Origin: Anabaena sp. WA102
Lineage (GTDB): Bacteria; Cyanobacteriota; Cyanobacteriia; Cyanobacteriales; Nostocaceae
Assembly: GCF_001277295.1 (NCBI RefSeq)
Contig: NZ_CP011456.1
Location: 1,922,001-1,986,000, forward strand
Direction: 5' to 3'
Length of the DNA stretch: 64,000 nucleotides
The notes beneath the pieces were generated by a model. The model saw only the letters and a program-made list of their open reading frames with translations. It was not told the origin of the DNA and did not search any database. Position 1 is the stretch's first letter. Each line of letters starts with the position of its first letter. Positions 18,072 through 26,637 of the stretch are shown in pieces. A program made the translations under genes and the position numbers.

Positions 18072-18335
18072 TTACAATTCAGCCCGAATTGTAAAAGCAT
18101 AATCCCCTCCAGGTTCTAACTGATAGTCCTGTTGTTCTAAAAACCGCCCTAGAGGTTCTTTGATTAAAGCACGACCCTGGGAAGGCTTTACAGAAAGTTC
18201 TCCCCGACGGAAATGCCACTGGAAATGCCACTGAAAATTACCGGCGCTAACTTCACCTTCAAGAAAGCCTTGTTGCCAAGATTGGCGGGTAACTCTCACA
18301 TGAGCAGTAGTTTCTGGCAGACGTTTAGCACTCAC
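18072..18335 (-). CDS. DUF3146 family protein
   Basis: An 87-residue protein of the cyanobacterial DUF3146 family (function unknown), with TTAHVRVTRQSWQQGFLEG at the start and YAFTIRAEL at the end. It converges on the YqgF-like gene with a 1-bp gap. At 18209-18232 a perfect 12-bp tandem duplication (GGAAATGCCACT twice) gives the in-frame repeat FQWHFQWHF; I infer that homologs carry one copy, so the protein probably has a recent 4-residue duplication. Confidence 0.8.
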   Translation of the reverse strand: MSAKRLPETTAHVRVTRQSWQQGFLEGEVSAGNFQWHFQWHFRRGELSVKPSQGRALIKEPLGRFLEQQDYQLEPGGDYAFTIRAEL

Positions 18336-18504
18336 GCTTGTTTGATGTCACGTATGGGATAAAAGCCAATTATTTATGTAGGCTACTTATTCTATGTACC
18401 AAAAATAGCTTAATTCTACAAACTAATCAAAACAAGATAAGTTAATAAAGTCCAGTTTCGTAACTGCTCTTTTGTTGTCAATTTACAATAAACGCAAGAT
18501 AATA

Positions 18505-18717
18505 ATGCAATTATTACATAAAACTATTTGTGAAGAGTGTGCTTTTTATATCAAATTAGAATGCACTCACCCTGATGAGTTGGCAATTAATTGTGCTACT
18601 GTCACTTTTTGTAATTCATTCACTCCAGCAGTAGAAATTGATAGTCCTTGTGTGTCTTTTGGTAATTTAGTAATGATGATATGTTATTCTCTTGATGTCT
18701 TAATACCTGGATTTTAG
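18505..18717 (+). CDS. Small cysteine-rich hypothetical protein
   Basis: A 70-residue frame starting at ATG 18505 (MQLLHKTICEECAFYIKLECTH...). The cysteines at CEEC, LEC, INC and TFC suggest a metal site. The last 20 residues are hydrophobic and may be a frame-shifted or deleted tail. It precedes the ParA relic by 14 bp, with a GGGAGG ribosome-like site between. I do not recognise the family. Confidence 0.45.
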   Translation: MQLLHKTICEECAFYIKLECTHPDELAINCATVTFCNSFTPAVEIDSPCVSFGNLVMMICYSLDVLIPGF

Positions 18718-18731
18718 GGAGGCTGTTTCCA

Positions 18732-18985
18732 TTGATTATTCTATGTACTCATAATGATGGTGGTGTGGGAAAAACTACCCTTGCTGTTCATGTTGCTGGT
18801 GTTCTTATTAACAGACAAGATAGTACACTTCTAGTTGATTGTGATGATCAGGCAGATTTTTGGCAGTTTTACATTGATCGCAATCCAGAAAAATTAAAAG
18901 ATTGGGAAAGATATGAAAATACATTTGGGACTATGAAGGTTTAGAACATTTATACGATTACTTTGTTGATTTATTAGATGGATAA
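18732..18985 (+). pseudogene. ParA-family ATPase relic (truncated, frameshifted)
   Basis: The first 60 residues match a ParA/MinD-type N-terminus: deviant Walker A in HNDGGVGKTTLAVHVAG and switch DCDDQADFWQFY. The frame stops at 18944, but YEGLEHLYDYFVDLLDG continues in a neighbouring frame to a stop at 18983-18985, so a small indel lies near 18915. Intact ParA proteins have 200 or more residues, so most of the gene is missing. It was probably a plasmid-type or accessory partition gene. Confidence 0.65.
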
Positions 18986-19001
18986 TGTTGGGAGATGAAT
19001 T

Positions 19002-19331
19002 ATGTCTAGAGAAGATAAAGTAACTACTCAAAGTAAAAATTTTTTTGTTGATAATGCCATTCAAAATGGCACTTATTCAGCAGAATTGATTGGTAATATG
19101 ATAATCCATGAAGCTAATATTGGCATAATGTTAGCTGGTGTTGGTTATACAGACGGATTTCGTTCTCGTTTAAATAAAGCTATTCAAAGTAAGCAGATTA
19201 ATACACAGCTAAAGATTCATTTATTAAGCCTTGAGGATGTATTTGGAGAAACGGAGATATTTATAAAGGCTACTCAAGATTTACCTTTATTGAGGAATTT
19301 GAGTAATGGTGCATGGGCTAAATACAAGTAG
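19002..19331 (+). CDS. Hypothetical protein next to the ParA relic
   Basis: A 109-residue soluble protein (MSREDKVTTQSKNFFVDNAIQNG...) starting at ATG with GGGAG 8 bases upstream. It has no motif I recognise. It follows the ParA relic by 16 bp, so it may be the surviving partner gene of the former ParA operon; its own frame is intact. A MITE lies 8 bp after its stop. Confidence 0.5.
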   Translation: MSREDKVTTQSKNFFVDNAIQNGTYSAELIGNMIIHEANIGIMLAGVGYTDGFRSRLNKAIQSKQINTQLKIHLLSLEDVFGETEIFIKATQDLPLLRNLSNGAWAKYK

Positions 19332-19339
19332 TATTATTT

Positions 19340-19453
19340 GGCGTTGCTGAATTGAGGTATGAAATTCCCAAATTGAACCTTTAAAACTCAAACCTCAGTG
19401 CGTCTTTGCGCCTTTGCGTGAGACTAAAATTCATACCCTTAATCAGCAACGCC
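19340..19453. mobile_element. MITE-like element, GGCGTTGCTGA family, copy 1, with 8-bp target duplication
   Basis: A 114-bp non-coding unit bounded by GGCGTTGCTGA (left) and TCAGCAACGCC (right), with the inverted repeat extending to a shared GTATGAA. It is flanked by a perfect 8-bp direct repeat TATTATTT at 19332-19339 and 19454-19461, the footprint of transposition. The interior has the GTCTTTGCGCCTTTGCGTGAG core. A second copy, also with an 8-bp duplication, is at 28926-29066. Confidence 0.85.
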
Positions 19454-19540
19454 TATTATTTTAATATGTTTATCTAGATGTAGATATCAATATCTTCCTT
19501 TGCATCTTTGATCCTTTGTGCCTTTGCGCGAAATAAATCC

Positions 19541-20452
19541 ATGCAATTATCACTCATTAAATATCCCATCTTGGGAATAATCAATTTGTTATTATTAAGT
19601 ATTAATATTCAACCAGCATTTTCCAATTCTCCTCCGACTCTAATACTGGCACAAAACACCAATAGTAAAGCGGCTACAGATTCTTTAAATCAAGGGTTAC
19701 AAGCGATTCAATTGGGAAAAATAGAAGCAGCAATTACCGCTTTTCGTCAAGCTATTAAACTAGATCCTAAATTAGCAGCAGCGCATTATAACTTGGGTTT
19801 AGCACTGCGACAATCAGGAAAATTACAACCTGCGGCAGATGCTTTTTATCAAGCTACCCAAGCTGATTCTCAATTTGCTTTAGCTTTTGCAAATTTAGGT
19901 GGGGCGCTATTAGAAGGAAATAATTTAAAATTGGCGCAAGATTATTTAAATCAGGCTTTGAAGTTAAATCCAAATCTGGGTTTTGCCCATTATAACATGG
20001 GGTTGCTGAAGGAACAGGAGAAAAATTGGGCAAGTGCGATCGCTTCTTTTAAAAAAGCTAGAAACTATAGTCAAAATGCTCCCGAACCAGCATATCATTT
20101 AGGTATCTGTTATTTGCAACAAGGGAAAACTGAACAAGCAAAAGCAGCTTTTAATCAAGCAATTCAAATAAATCCCAAATATGCGGAAGCACACTATAAT
20201 CTTGGCTCAATTTTGTTTAATCAAGGTCAATTAAATGAAGCTTTAGCAGCTTTCAGAAAATCAGCCGCAGCTAATTCTACTTATGCTAACGCTTATTATG
20301 GTGCAGGATTAGTTTTTATGCAGTTGAAACAATACAAGGAAGCTGTACAAGTCTTCCAATATGCTCAAGATTTATATAATATTCAAGGTAATTTACAGTG
20401 GGTGAAAAATTCCCAGGAGTTATTACAACAATTGAAAAACTTAAATAAGTAG
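19541..20452 (+). CDS. Secreted tetratricopeptide-repeat protein
   Basis: A 303-residue protein. Residues 1-30 are a signal peptide or anchor (IKYPILGIINLLLLSINIQPAFS). Residues ~45-285 hold about seven TPR units with repeated AxAHYNLGLAL / AEAHYNLGSIL patterns. TPR proteins scaffold protein complexes; here the location is probably periplasmic. The ATG at 19541 is chosen because it gives a clean signal peptide; an upstream alternative at 19508 would start in repeat-like DNA. A hairpin at 20453-20480 follows the stop. Confidence 0.85.
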   Translation: MQLSLIKYPILGIINLLLLSINIQPAFSNSPPTLILAQNTNSKAATDSLNQGLQAIQLGKIEAAITAFRQAIKLDPKLAAAHYNLGLALRQSGKLQPAADAFYQATQADSQFALAFANLGGALLEGNNLKLAQDYLNQALKLNPNLGFAHYNMGLLKEQEKNWASAIASFKKARNYSQNAPEPAYHLGICYLQQGKTEQAKAAFNQAIQINPKYAEAHYNLGSILFNQGQLNEALAAFRKSAAANSTYANAYYGAGLVFMQLKQYKEAVQVFQYAQDLYNIQGNLQWVKNSQELLQQLKNLNK

Positions 20453-20480
20453 GTAGGGACGTTATCGGGAACGTCTCTAC
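20453..20480 (+). terminator. Hairpin after the TPR gene
   Basis: An 11-bp stem, GTAGGGACGTT / AACGTCTCTAC with one G-T pair, and a 6-base loop, followed by TCTTTCATC. It begins at the gene's stop codon. It belongs to the GTAGGG...CTAC hairpin type also seen at 2162 and 38884 and may act as a terminator. Confidence 0.5.
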
Positions 20481-20582
20481 TCTTTCATCAGGTACTAATC
20501 CAATATTTTCTCAGCTTTTGGACAGATGAATAAATCTAGAGAAATAAGTAGAAGTTAATTAAATAAGTAACGGAGTAGAGAC

Positions 20583-20816
20583 ATGACTAAAACTAAAACT
20601 CAAGAACCTATTAGCAATTTAGAGTATGATTTTATCAGCGTCCTGCATACTAAAGCCGTAGCAGTTCAAGCTTATGAAAATTATATCAAAGATGCCAAGG
20701 AAGCTAATTCTCAACCCTGTGTAGAACTTTTCCAAAAATTACGGCAATCGGAAATTGAACAGGCGCACGAAATTCGTCATCATCTCCAAGAAGTGATGCA
20801 GAAAGGCAAGATGTAA
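20583..20816 (+). CDS. Small conserved-looking helical protein
   Basis: A 77-residue, charged, all-helical protein (MTKTKTQEPISNLEYDFISVLHTKAVAVQAYENYI...). The E/H pattern in QSEIEQAHEIRHHLQEVM recalls ferritin-like helices, but it is too short for a full di-iron bundle. Function unknown. It starts with ATG after GGAGTAGAG, a plausible ribosome site, and converges with sigA. Confidence 0.65.
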   Translation: MTKTKTQEPISNLEYDFISVLHTKAVAVQAYENYIKDAKEANSQPCVELFQKLRQSEIEQAHEIRHHLQEVMQKGKM

Positions 20817-20869
20817 TTAATGCTGGGGGCAGGTTTAAGAGATTAATGACTTAAACCCACCCCTAACAA

Positions 20870-22042
20870 TTAACGAATATACTCTTTCAATACGCTATTG
20901 CGATTAGGATGGCGTAATTTACGGAGTGCTTTAGCTTCGATTTGGCGAATGCGTTCGCGGGTAACGTTGAAAATCTGACCGATTTCTTCCAGAGTTTTCA
21001 TGCGCCCATCATCTAAACCATAGCGAAGTCGGAGAACGTCTCTCTCCCGAGGACTGAGACTATCAAGGACTTTTTCTAGGTCTTCCCGCAGCAAGTTCTT
21101 AGAAACTTGATCTTCTGGAGTTTCACCATCAGATTCAATGAAATCACCTAAACGAGAATCTTCTTCTTTACCGATAGGTGTTTCTAAAGAAATTGGTAAC
21201 TGGGCAGATTTGGCAATAAACCGCAGTTTCTCGATGGTCATTTCCATACGAGTTGCAATTTCTTCTTCTGTGGGTTTGCGTCCCATTTCTTGGGAGAGGA
21301 GTTTGGTAGTTTTCTTAATCCGAGAAATGGTTTCGTAGAGATGAACCGGTAAACGGATAGTGCGGGACTGATCAGCGATCGCTCTTGTAATTGCTTGACG
21401 TATCCACCATGTAGCGTAGGTAGAAAACTTATAGCCTTTTTCGTGATCAAACTTTTCAGCCGCACGAATCAAACCCAAACTACCTTCTTGAATCAAGTCT
21501 TGGAAGGACAAGCCCCGATTCATGTATTTTTTGGCAATGGAAACTACAAGTCTCAAGTTAGACTGTACCATCTTGTCTTTCGCTCTCCGTCCCACGTGCA
21601 GACGGTAACGAAAGGTTGGTAATGGTAATGATACTTCTGCTGCCCATTCGCTGTCTCTAGGATCGCGTTCTAGGCGTTCACAAAGCCTTTCCCGCGCCCG
21701 TTCTAATTCCAGTAACTCAGCGATTTTCCGCGCTAGTTCAATTTCTTCGTCTGCGCGTAACAAACGAATCCGTCCAATTTCTTGCAGGTACAGACGAATT
21801 GAATCTTCTGTATAGTGCTTTTTCTTGGCGATTGGTGTCCGACGACGCGATTTAGCGGCTTTTCCAGACTTTGCGTCGTCCTCATCAGACTGAGGCTCTA
21901 AAAAATCATCAATTTCGCCGTCATCAGTCAGCAATAAGTCCTCTTCTTCTATTAAGAGTGCTTGTAATTCGATCTCAGGCGGATTTATCATTTCTAGGTC
22001 AGGCTGATAAATATTATCGAGTACGTTGTTAGCCTGGTTCAT
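20870..22042 (-). CDS. sigA: Principal RNA polymerase sigma factor (SigA/RpoD)
   Basis: A 390-residue group 1 sigma-70 factor that directs housekeeping transcription. Region 1.2 starts near residue 76 (EDSIRLYLQEIGRIRLL). Region 2 contains FQDLIQEGSLGLIRAAEKFDHEKG and FSTYATWWIRQAI, regions 3-4 follow, and region 4.2 has VTRERIRQIEAKALRKL. The acidic N-terminus is typical of cyanobacterial SigA. The long upstream region (22043-23215) probably holds several promoters. Confidence 0.97.
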   Translation of the reverse strand: MNQANNVLDNIYQPDLEMINPPEIELQALLIEEEDLLLTDDGEIDDFLEPQSDEDDAKSGKAAKSRRRTPIAKKKHYTEDSIRLYLQEIGRIRLLRADEEIELARKIAELLELERARERLCERLERDPRDSEWAAEVSLPLPTFRYRLHVGRRAKDKMVQSNLRLVVSIAKKYMNRGLSFQDLIQEGSLGLIRAAEKFDHEKGYKFSTYATWWIRQAITRAIADQSRTIRLPVHLYETISRIKKTTKLLSQEMGRKPTEEEIATRMEMTIEKLRFIAKSAQLPISLETPIGKEEDSRLGDFIESDGETPEDQVSKNLLREDLEKVLDSLSPRERDVLRLRYGLDDGRMKTLEEIGQIFNVTRERIRQIEAKALRKLRHPNRNSVLKEYIR

Positions 22043-23215
22043 GCCGCGTTCCTCATGCTCCTTGCAGAATCAGTTACTGAAGACATTGCGATTACTTTTA
22101 GTGTGGAGTAATCTGTGAACCGAAAATCGGGTTTTGGCTGGTTAACCTCAGATATTTTCGGTGATTTTTTTCCTGTTTGATGCAGGATTGTTGAGTAAAA
22201 GTGGCAAATATCACTTTGAAAGCGAATTGGCCGCTTTTTTTAATTGTCATACCCGATCATCCTACATATCACTTTTGATTAACCGAATCTATAAACCTAG
22301 ATCCATCTTTTTCAAAAAGTTTCCCGGTGCGGATACAGTGTATGACATTTAGCAGATTTAACTGTAAATACTGTTCCAATTGTAGCCTGTTTCACAAAAA
22401 TTACACTCTTTTCGTGCATTATTTATGAACTTATTTACTAAGATTAAGCCACCTTTATCAAAAAGACATTAAAAATGGTGGTAATACCATTAAATCTTGT
22501 CGAAAACTTTTGGGTTGGTCAGTGGCATTCTTATTAAATTAAAAGGTAGGCACACTTGCTGCTTTATAAAACTTATACAAATTGTTCCTAACTGAACAAA
22601 TAGTATTTATGTTCTGCTTGAACTTAGTCCGAAGGCGGATATTTGTTTACAGAAATTAGTTCTGGTTAAACTAATTGTACATATTCACTATTAGCTAGTG
22701 ATTGGTGTTTGTTTCCAGGCACTAACTCTTGTATATGCTATACCAAGAACTTGAACTAAGGAGTTAAAGTTATGGCATATTTTTAGCGAGGTAAGAGATG
22801 AATTAAGATTTCTCTCGATTTAGCCTTATTCACACATTAGCGCAGAGTTGAGATTTCTACCCTGTGCAACTTGACAAACTGTTCTTATGGTATACAACGA
22901 TATTTTAATCAGGTGATAAATAATATTGCTGCTAAAGTTGCCCAAAGATATATTTGGGTAAATTAACGTATGTCAATTGTAGTTATGAATACTTCGGATT
23001 TTAAGAAGGTGGCTGTCATCTGGTTATGAAAAGTTTTGTGTATACTTACTAAGCTTTGCTTTGTAGATAATATCTAGTTGCGCTTTATAAGCATAGCAAA
23101 TGCTTTCCCCCTTTGTGGAGAAAATTTATGATTTTTAGGGAAAAATTTATCGAGAAAGGGAACGGGGGAGGTAGATCCGTAATTACCAATCACCCATTAC
23201 CCATTACTCATTACC
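22043..23215. other. 1.17-kb region without a recognised gene between gyrB and sigA
   Basis: Both strands lack a convincing protein: the longest frame (22161-22352) has no ribosome site or motif. The DNA is AT-rich with several short inverted repeats. Near 22760 an AAGGAGTTAAAGTTATG looks like a good start site, but the frame stops after four codons. The left part is presumably the sigA leader; the right end (23181-23215) is a CCATTACC heptamer tract abutting the gyrB stop. A small RNA or decayed gene may be present. Confidence 0.5.
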
Positions 23216-26200
23216 TTAGATATCTAAATCTGTCATATTCAGTTTAGAACCATAGGTTTCAATGAATTCCCGGCGGGGTGCAACGCGATCGCCCATAAGA
23301 ATGGTAAAAATCCGATCAGCTTCGGCTGCGTCTTCAATTTCCACTCGTTTGAGGGTACGGGTTTCTGGATTCATGGTGGTTGTCCAGAGTTGTTCTGGCA
23401 TCATTTCTCCCAGACCTTTAAAACGTTGAATGGTATAGTTAGCATTACTGGGAAGAGTACCTAAATGCTGTTGCAATTCCCGTTCGCTATAACAATACTG
23501 GTAATTTTTACCCCGTTCGACTTTGTACAAGGGAGGACAAGCGATATAGATGAAACCTTGTTCAATCAATGCCCGTTGATAACGATAGAAGAAAGTTAAC
23601 AACAGCGTGCGGATGTGCGCCCCATCTACGTCAGCATCAGTCATTAATACTACGTGATGATATCGTAACTGCGAGGCGTTGAATTCTTCACCTTTGACAC
23701 CTAAACCCAGTGCGGTAATTAAGGCTTGAATTTCGTTATTTTTATAGATTTTGGCATCGTCGGTTTTTTCAATGTTGAGGATTTTACCACGCAGAGGCAG
23801 AATTGCTTGGGTTCGGCGATCGCGTCCCTGCTTGGCACTATTGTGAACAAATACACCACTGGCTAAAGCGAAGTTATGTGTTTGCGGAACTTCGATATCG
23901 TAAACATCTACCTGTTCTGCTAAACGTTCAATACTGACAATGCGGTGATTGTAATTAGCAACAGCTTCATAGGCTAACGCTGGATTACCATCGAAGTAGC
24001 GTTGACAAAAATTATCAAACCGTAATAAAGACTTGTCTTTTGTTTGTTGACGGTACGTATTATAAGCTTCTAAATCAAGCTTACCTTGCTCAACTTCAAT
24101 CTGCTTGAGGACAGTAATAGTTTTGCGATAGTAGGTTTGCTGCAAAGTAGCATGACGTTGGGCGCGAAATTCAGGTGTCCATTGCTGCTGTGTTTTTTCT
24201 CGCCGCCATGCCAATAAAGCTTCATTTTCCCATTGTTCCTTAGCCAAAAGTGATTGAGTTTCACGGGCTTGGGGATTATTAGCAAAATAGGCGCTAACTC
24301 TTTGGGATTGGGCTAACCGATTAGCTTCATCACTCCAATAGTCTTGCTGTGCTTGATTGAGGCGTTTATGGTTTTCCTGACGATAAGTTTGGTTATTGTC
24401 ATAAAACTCTCTCCATTTGCCCAGCATATAACTTTGATAGGCTTCATCTTGCCATTGTTCCTTAGCTTGTGCTGACAAAATTTGCTGCGTTTCCGGCTGC
24501 TGCATTCTTTGACTCATCTTGGCACGAAATTCTTTACCTTGACGAGTTTTCCGGCTCTTTTCAATTACATCTTGACGATGTAATGTTTTTTCAATATGAG
24601 CGCGATGCAAAGCTAAGTGTGACTCAACCGATAACCGCTGTAAATTCGTAGGGTTATTATTACGCTTGTTGAAATCAAGATGATGGCAGTGTTCTCCATC
24701 TGTTAGCTGATAAACACCTAAATAACGGTTATACCAATCCGCTAAGGTATGGGTAAACAACCAAGAATCAGAACGGGGATTCCAAACCATTTCATAACCA
24801 TCAATGGTAATCCCTGGATTGCTGATATCAGATATTTGCCGATATAGAGGCATGAGGGAATCATCAGGGGTTAATAATGCGGCTTGCTTGTAACTGCCAT
24901 CGCGTAACATGAAGCGATGATCTGGTGTGCAAACAATTGTTTCGCCATTATCCAATGTCACCTTAATGACTTCAGCATTGGCTTTAGTCATGCGGGGGTT
25001 AATAATCCGTTCTACCCCAATAGTGCCATCATTACGAATGGTGTAGCAAAAATGCTCTTTGCCGATTGCTTGTTCGGCGACGATTTCTTTAAAACTGAGC
25101 GATCGCCCATCAACTAATGCTACTAATGTATCACCATGAAAACAGCCTCCCGCTGAATCGCCTTCCACGATGTATATTTCAGACTCAGCCGGATCACGAG
25201 AACTACAATCTGCTAACTTACCAGGTAGAGGAGAGGATTCTAATACTGATTTCCGACGGACTAATTCCCGCGCATGACGGGCAGCTTCAGCAGCTTTAAA
25301 CGCTTGGATAGCTTTATCTAAAATAGCATCAGCGATCGCCGGATGAAAGTCTAGATATTCAGTGAGAACTTCCCCCACAAAAGAATCAACGATACCGCGA
25401 ACTTCTGTATTTCCCAATTTAGTTTTAGTTTGTCCCTCAAATTCAGGATCAGGGACTTTAACAGAAATTACAGCAGTTAGACCTTCACGGACGTGTTCAC
25501 CACTGAGGTTAGATTCATTCTCTTTAATTTTATTCCGTTTGCGAGCGGTTGCATTTAATGTCCGAGTTAAAACGGCTTTTAAACCTTCTAGGTGTGTACC
25601 ACCATCAATAGTCCGAATATTATTAGCAAAGCCGAGGACATTATCTGTATAAGCATCAGTACACCACTGCAAAGAAACTTCTACCTGGACGTTATTACGT
25701 TCCCCTTGGACATAGATAATTTCTTCATGGAGAGGTTGCTTCTCACGGTTCATGTAGGCGATATATTCTTTAATACCACCCTTGTACTCATAAGTTTCTA
25801 TTCTCGGTGTATCGCTTTTAATGATTTCTAAACGATGATCGGTAAAAGTAATTCTGACACCTGCATTTAAGTACGCTAACTCGCGCAATCTTCCTGATAA
25901 AGTAATGTAATCGAATTCTATGCTGGTGGTAAAAATTTGTGTATCTGGCTTGAAGGTAATAGAAGTACCAGTTCTATCTTCTTTGTAAGGCGTTGCTACC
26001 AATTCCGTAACAGGGAAACTCCGTTCATATCGTTGGGTATGTACCTTGCGATCGCGCCAAACCGTAACTTCTACAAACTCGGACAGGGCGTTAACAACCG
26101 AAATCCCCACCCCGTGTAAACCACCGGAAACTTTGTAGCCACCACCACCAAACTTACCACCAGCGTGGAGAACAGTTAACACAGTTTCTAAAGCTGATTT

Positions 26201-26458
26201 TCCGGTTTTTGGGTGAATATCTACGGGAATACCCCGACCATCATCTGTTACTGTCACAGAACCATCAGCATTAATATCCACTTCAACATGGGTACAGTGA
26301 CCCGCCAAAGCTTCATCAACAGAGTTGTCCACTACCTCGTAAACTAAATGGTGGAGTCCTCGCGGACCTGTAGTACCAATGTACATCCCTGGTCGTTTGC
26401 GGACGGCTTCCAGACCTTCCAGAACTTGAATCTGATCGGCACTGTAACTGCTCGTCAT
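23216..26458 (-). CDS. gyrB: DNA gyrase subunit B with intein
   Basis: A 1080-residue precursor. The N-extein (438 residues) has the GHKL ATPase motifs VVDNSVDEALAGH, DDGRGIPVD and GLHGVGISVVNALS. The TOPRIM signature EGDSAGG is immediately followed by a 435-residue intein, and the C-extein (207 residues) resumes with SAKQGRDR and has DADVDGAHI. After splicing the subunit would be 645 residues, normal for GyrB. Start ATG 26458 gives the family start MTSSYSADQIQVLEGL. It supplies negative supercoiling with GyrA. ATP binding and strand passage motifs are intact. Confidence 0.97.
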   Translation of the reverse strand: MTSSYSADQIQVLEGLEAVRKRPGMYIGTTGPRGLHHLVYEVVDNSVDEALAGHCTHVEVDINADGSVTVTDDGRGIPVDIHPKTGKSALETVLTVLHAGGKFGGGGYKVSGGLHGVGISVVNALSEFVEVTVWRDRKVHTQRYERSFPVTELVATPYKEDRTGTSITFKPDTQIFTTSIEFDYITLSGRLRELAYLNAGVRITFTDHRLEIIKSDTPRIETYEYKGGIKEYIAYMNREKQPLHEEIIYVQGERNNVQVEVSLQWCTDAYTDNVLGFANNIRTIDGGTHLEGLKAVLTRTLNATARKRNKIKENESNLSGEHVREGLTAVISVKVPDPEFEGQTKTKLGNTEVRGIVDSFVGEVLTEYLDFHPAIADAILDKAIQAFKAAEAARHARELVRRKSVLESSPLPGKLADCSSRDPAESEIYIVEGDSAGGCFHGDTLVALVDGRSLSFKEIVAEQAIGKEHFCYTIRNDGTIGVERIINPRMTKANAEVIKVTLDNGETIVCTPDHRFMLRDGSYKQAALLTPDDSLMPLYRQISDISNPGITIDGYEMVWNPRSDSWLFTHTLADWYNRYLGVYQLTDGEHCHHLDFNKRNNNPTNLQRLSVESHLALHRAHIEKTLHRQDVIEKSRKTRQGKEFRAKMSQRMQQPETQQILSAQAKEQWQDEAYQSYMLGKWREFYDNNQTYRQENHKRLNQAQQDYWSDEANRLAQSQRVSAYFANNPQARETQSLLAKEQWENEALLAWRREKTQQQWTPEFRAQRHATLQQTYYRKTITVLKQIEVEQGKLDLEAYNTYRQQTKDKSLLRFDNFCQRYFDGNPALAYEAVANYNHRIVSIERLAEQVDVYDIEVPQTHNFALASGVFVHNSAKQGRDRRTQAILPLRGKILNIEKTDDAKIYKNNEIQALITALGLGVKGEEFNASQLRYHHVVLMTDADVDGAHIRTLLLTFFYRYQRALIEQGFIYIACPPLYKVERGKNYQYCYSERELQQHLGTLPSNANYTIQRFKGLGEMMPEQLWTTTMNPETRTLKRVEIEDAAEADRIFTILMGDRVAPRREFIETYGSKLNMTDLDI
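23840..25144 (-). mobile_element. GyrB intein with HNH homing-endonuclease domain
   Basis: The intein begins with Cys (CFHGDTLVALVDGRSLSF) after EGDSAGG and ends GVFVHN before Ser+1. Splicing blocks seen: CFHGDTLV (A), GETIVCTPDHRF (B), VDVYDIEVPQTHNFALASG (F) and VFVHN (G). The middle holds an HNH-type segment (HHLDFNKRNNNPTNLQRLS) and charged repeats with KMSQRMQQPETQ. The insertion site and sequence agree closely with the Synechocystis GyrB intein as I recall it. All splice residues are present, so it should be active. Confidence 0.95.
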
Positions 26459-26609
26459 GAAAATTCTCCTGATGCTTGGGGTTAATATCGCCAAAAGGCT
26501 AAAAAAGTCAAATCACCCCAACATTATAACACAAAAGCCTTCCTGCCGTCTGTAGCGCAATTTTGTGAGAAGTTTATTAGGGGTTGTAACCCTAACGGGA
26601 ATTCAAGAG

Positions 26610-26637
26610 ACAATGACCAATCACCAATGACCAATGA
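26610..26637. repeat. STRR heptamers running into the miaA start codon
   Basis: CAATGACCAATCACCAATGACCAATGAC-type heptamers precede miaA and the third ATGAC copy supplies its start codon. No purine-rich ribosome site lies between the repeat and the ATG. Confidence 0.75.

Noticed and set aside
22161..22352. 63-codon plus-strand frame upstream of sigA
   Set aside because: No ribosome site, no recognisable motif and composition like its non-coding surroundings.
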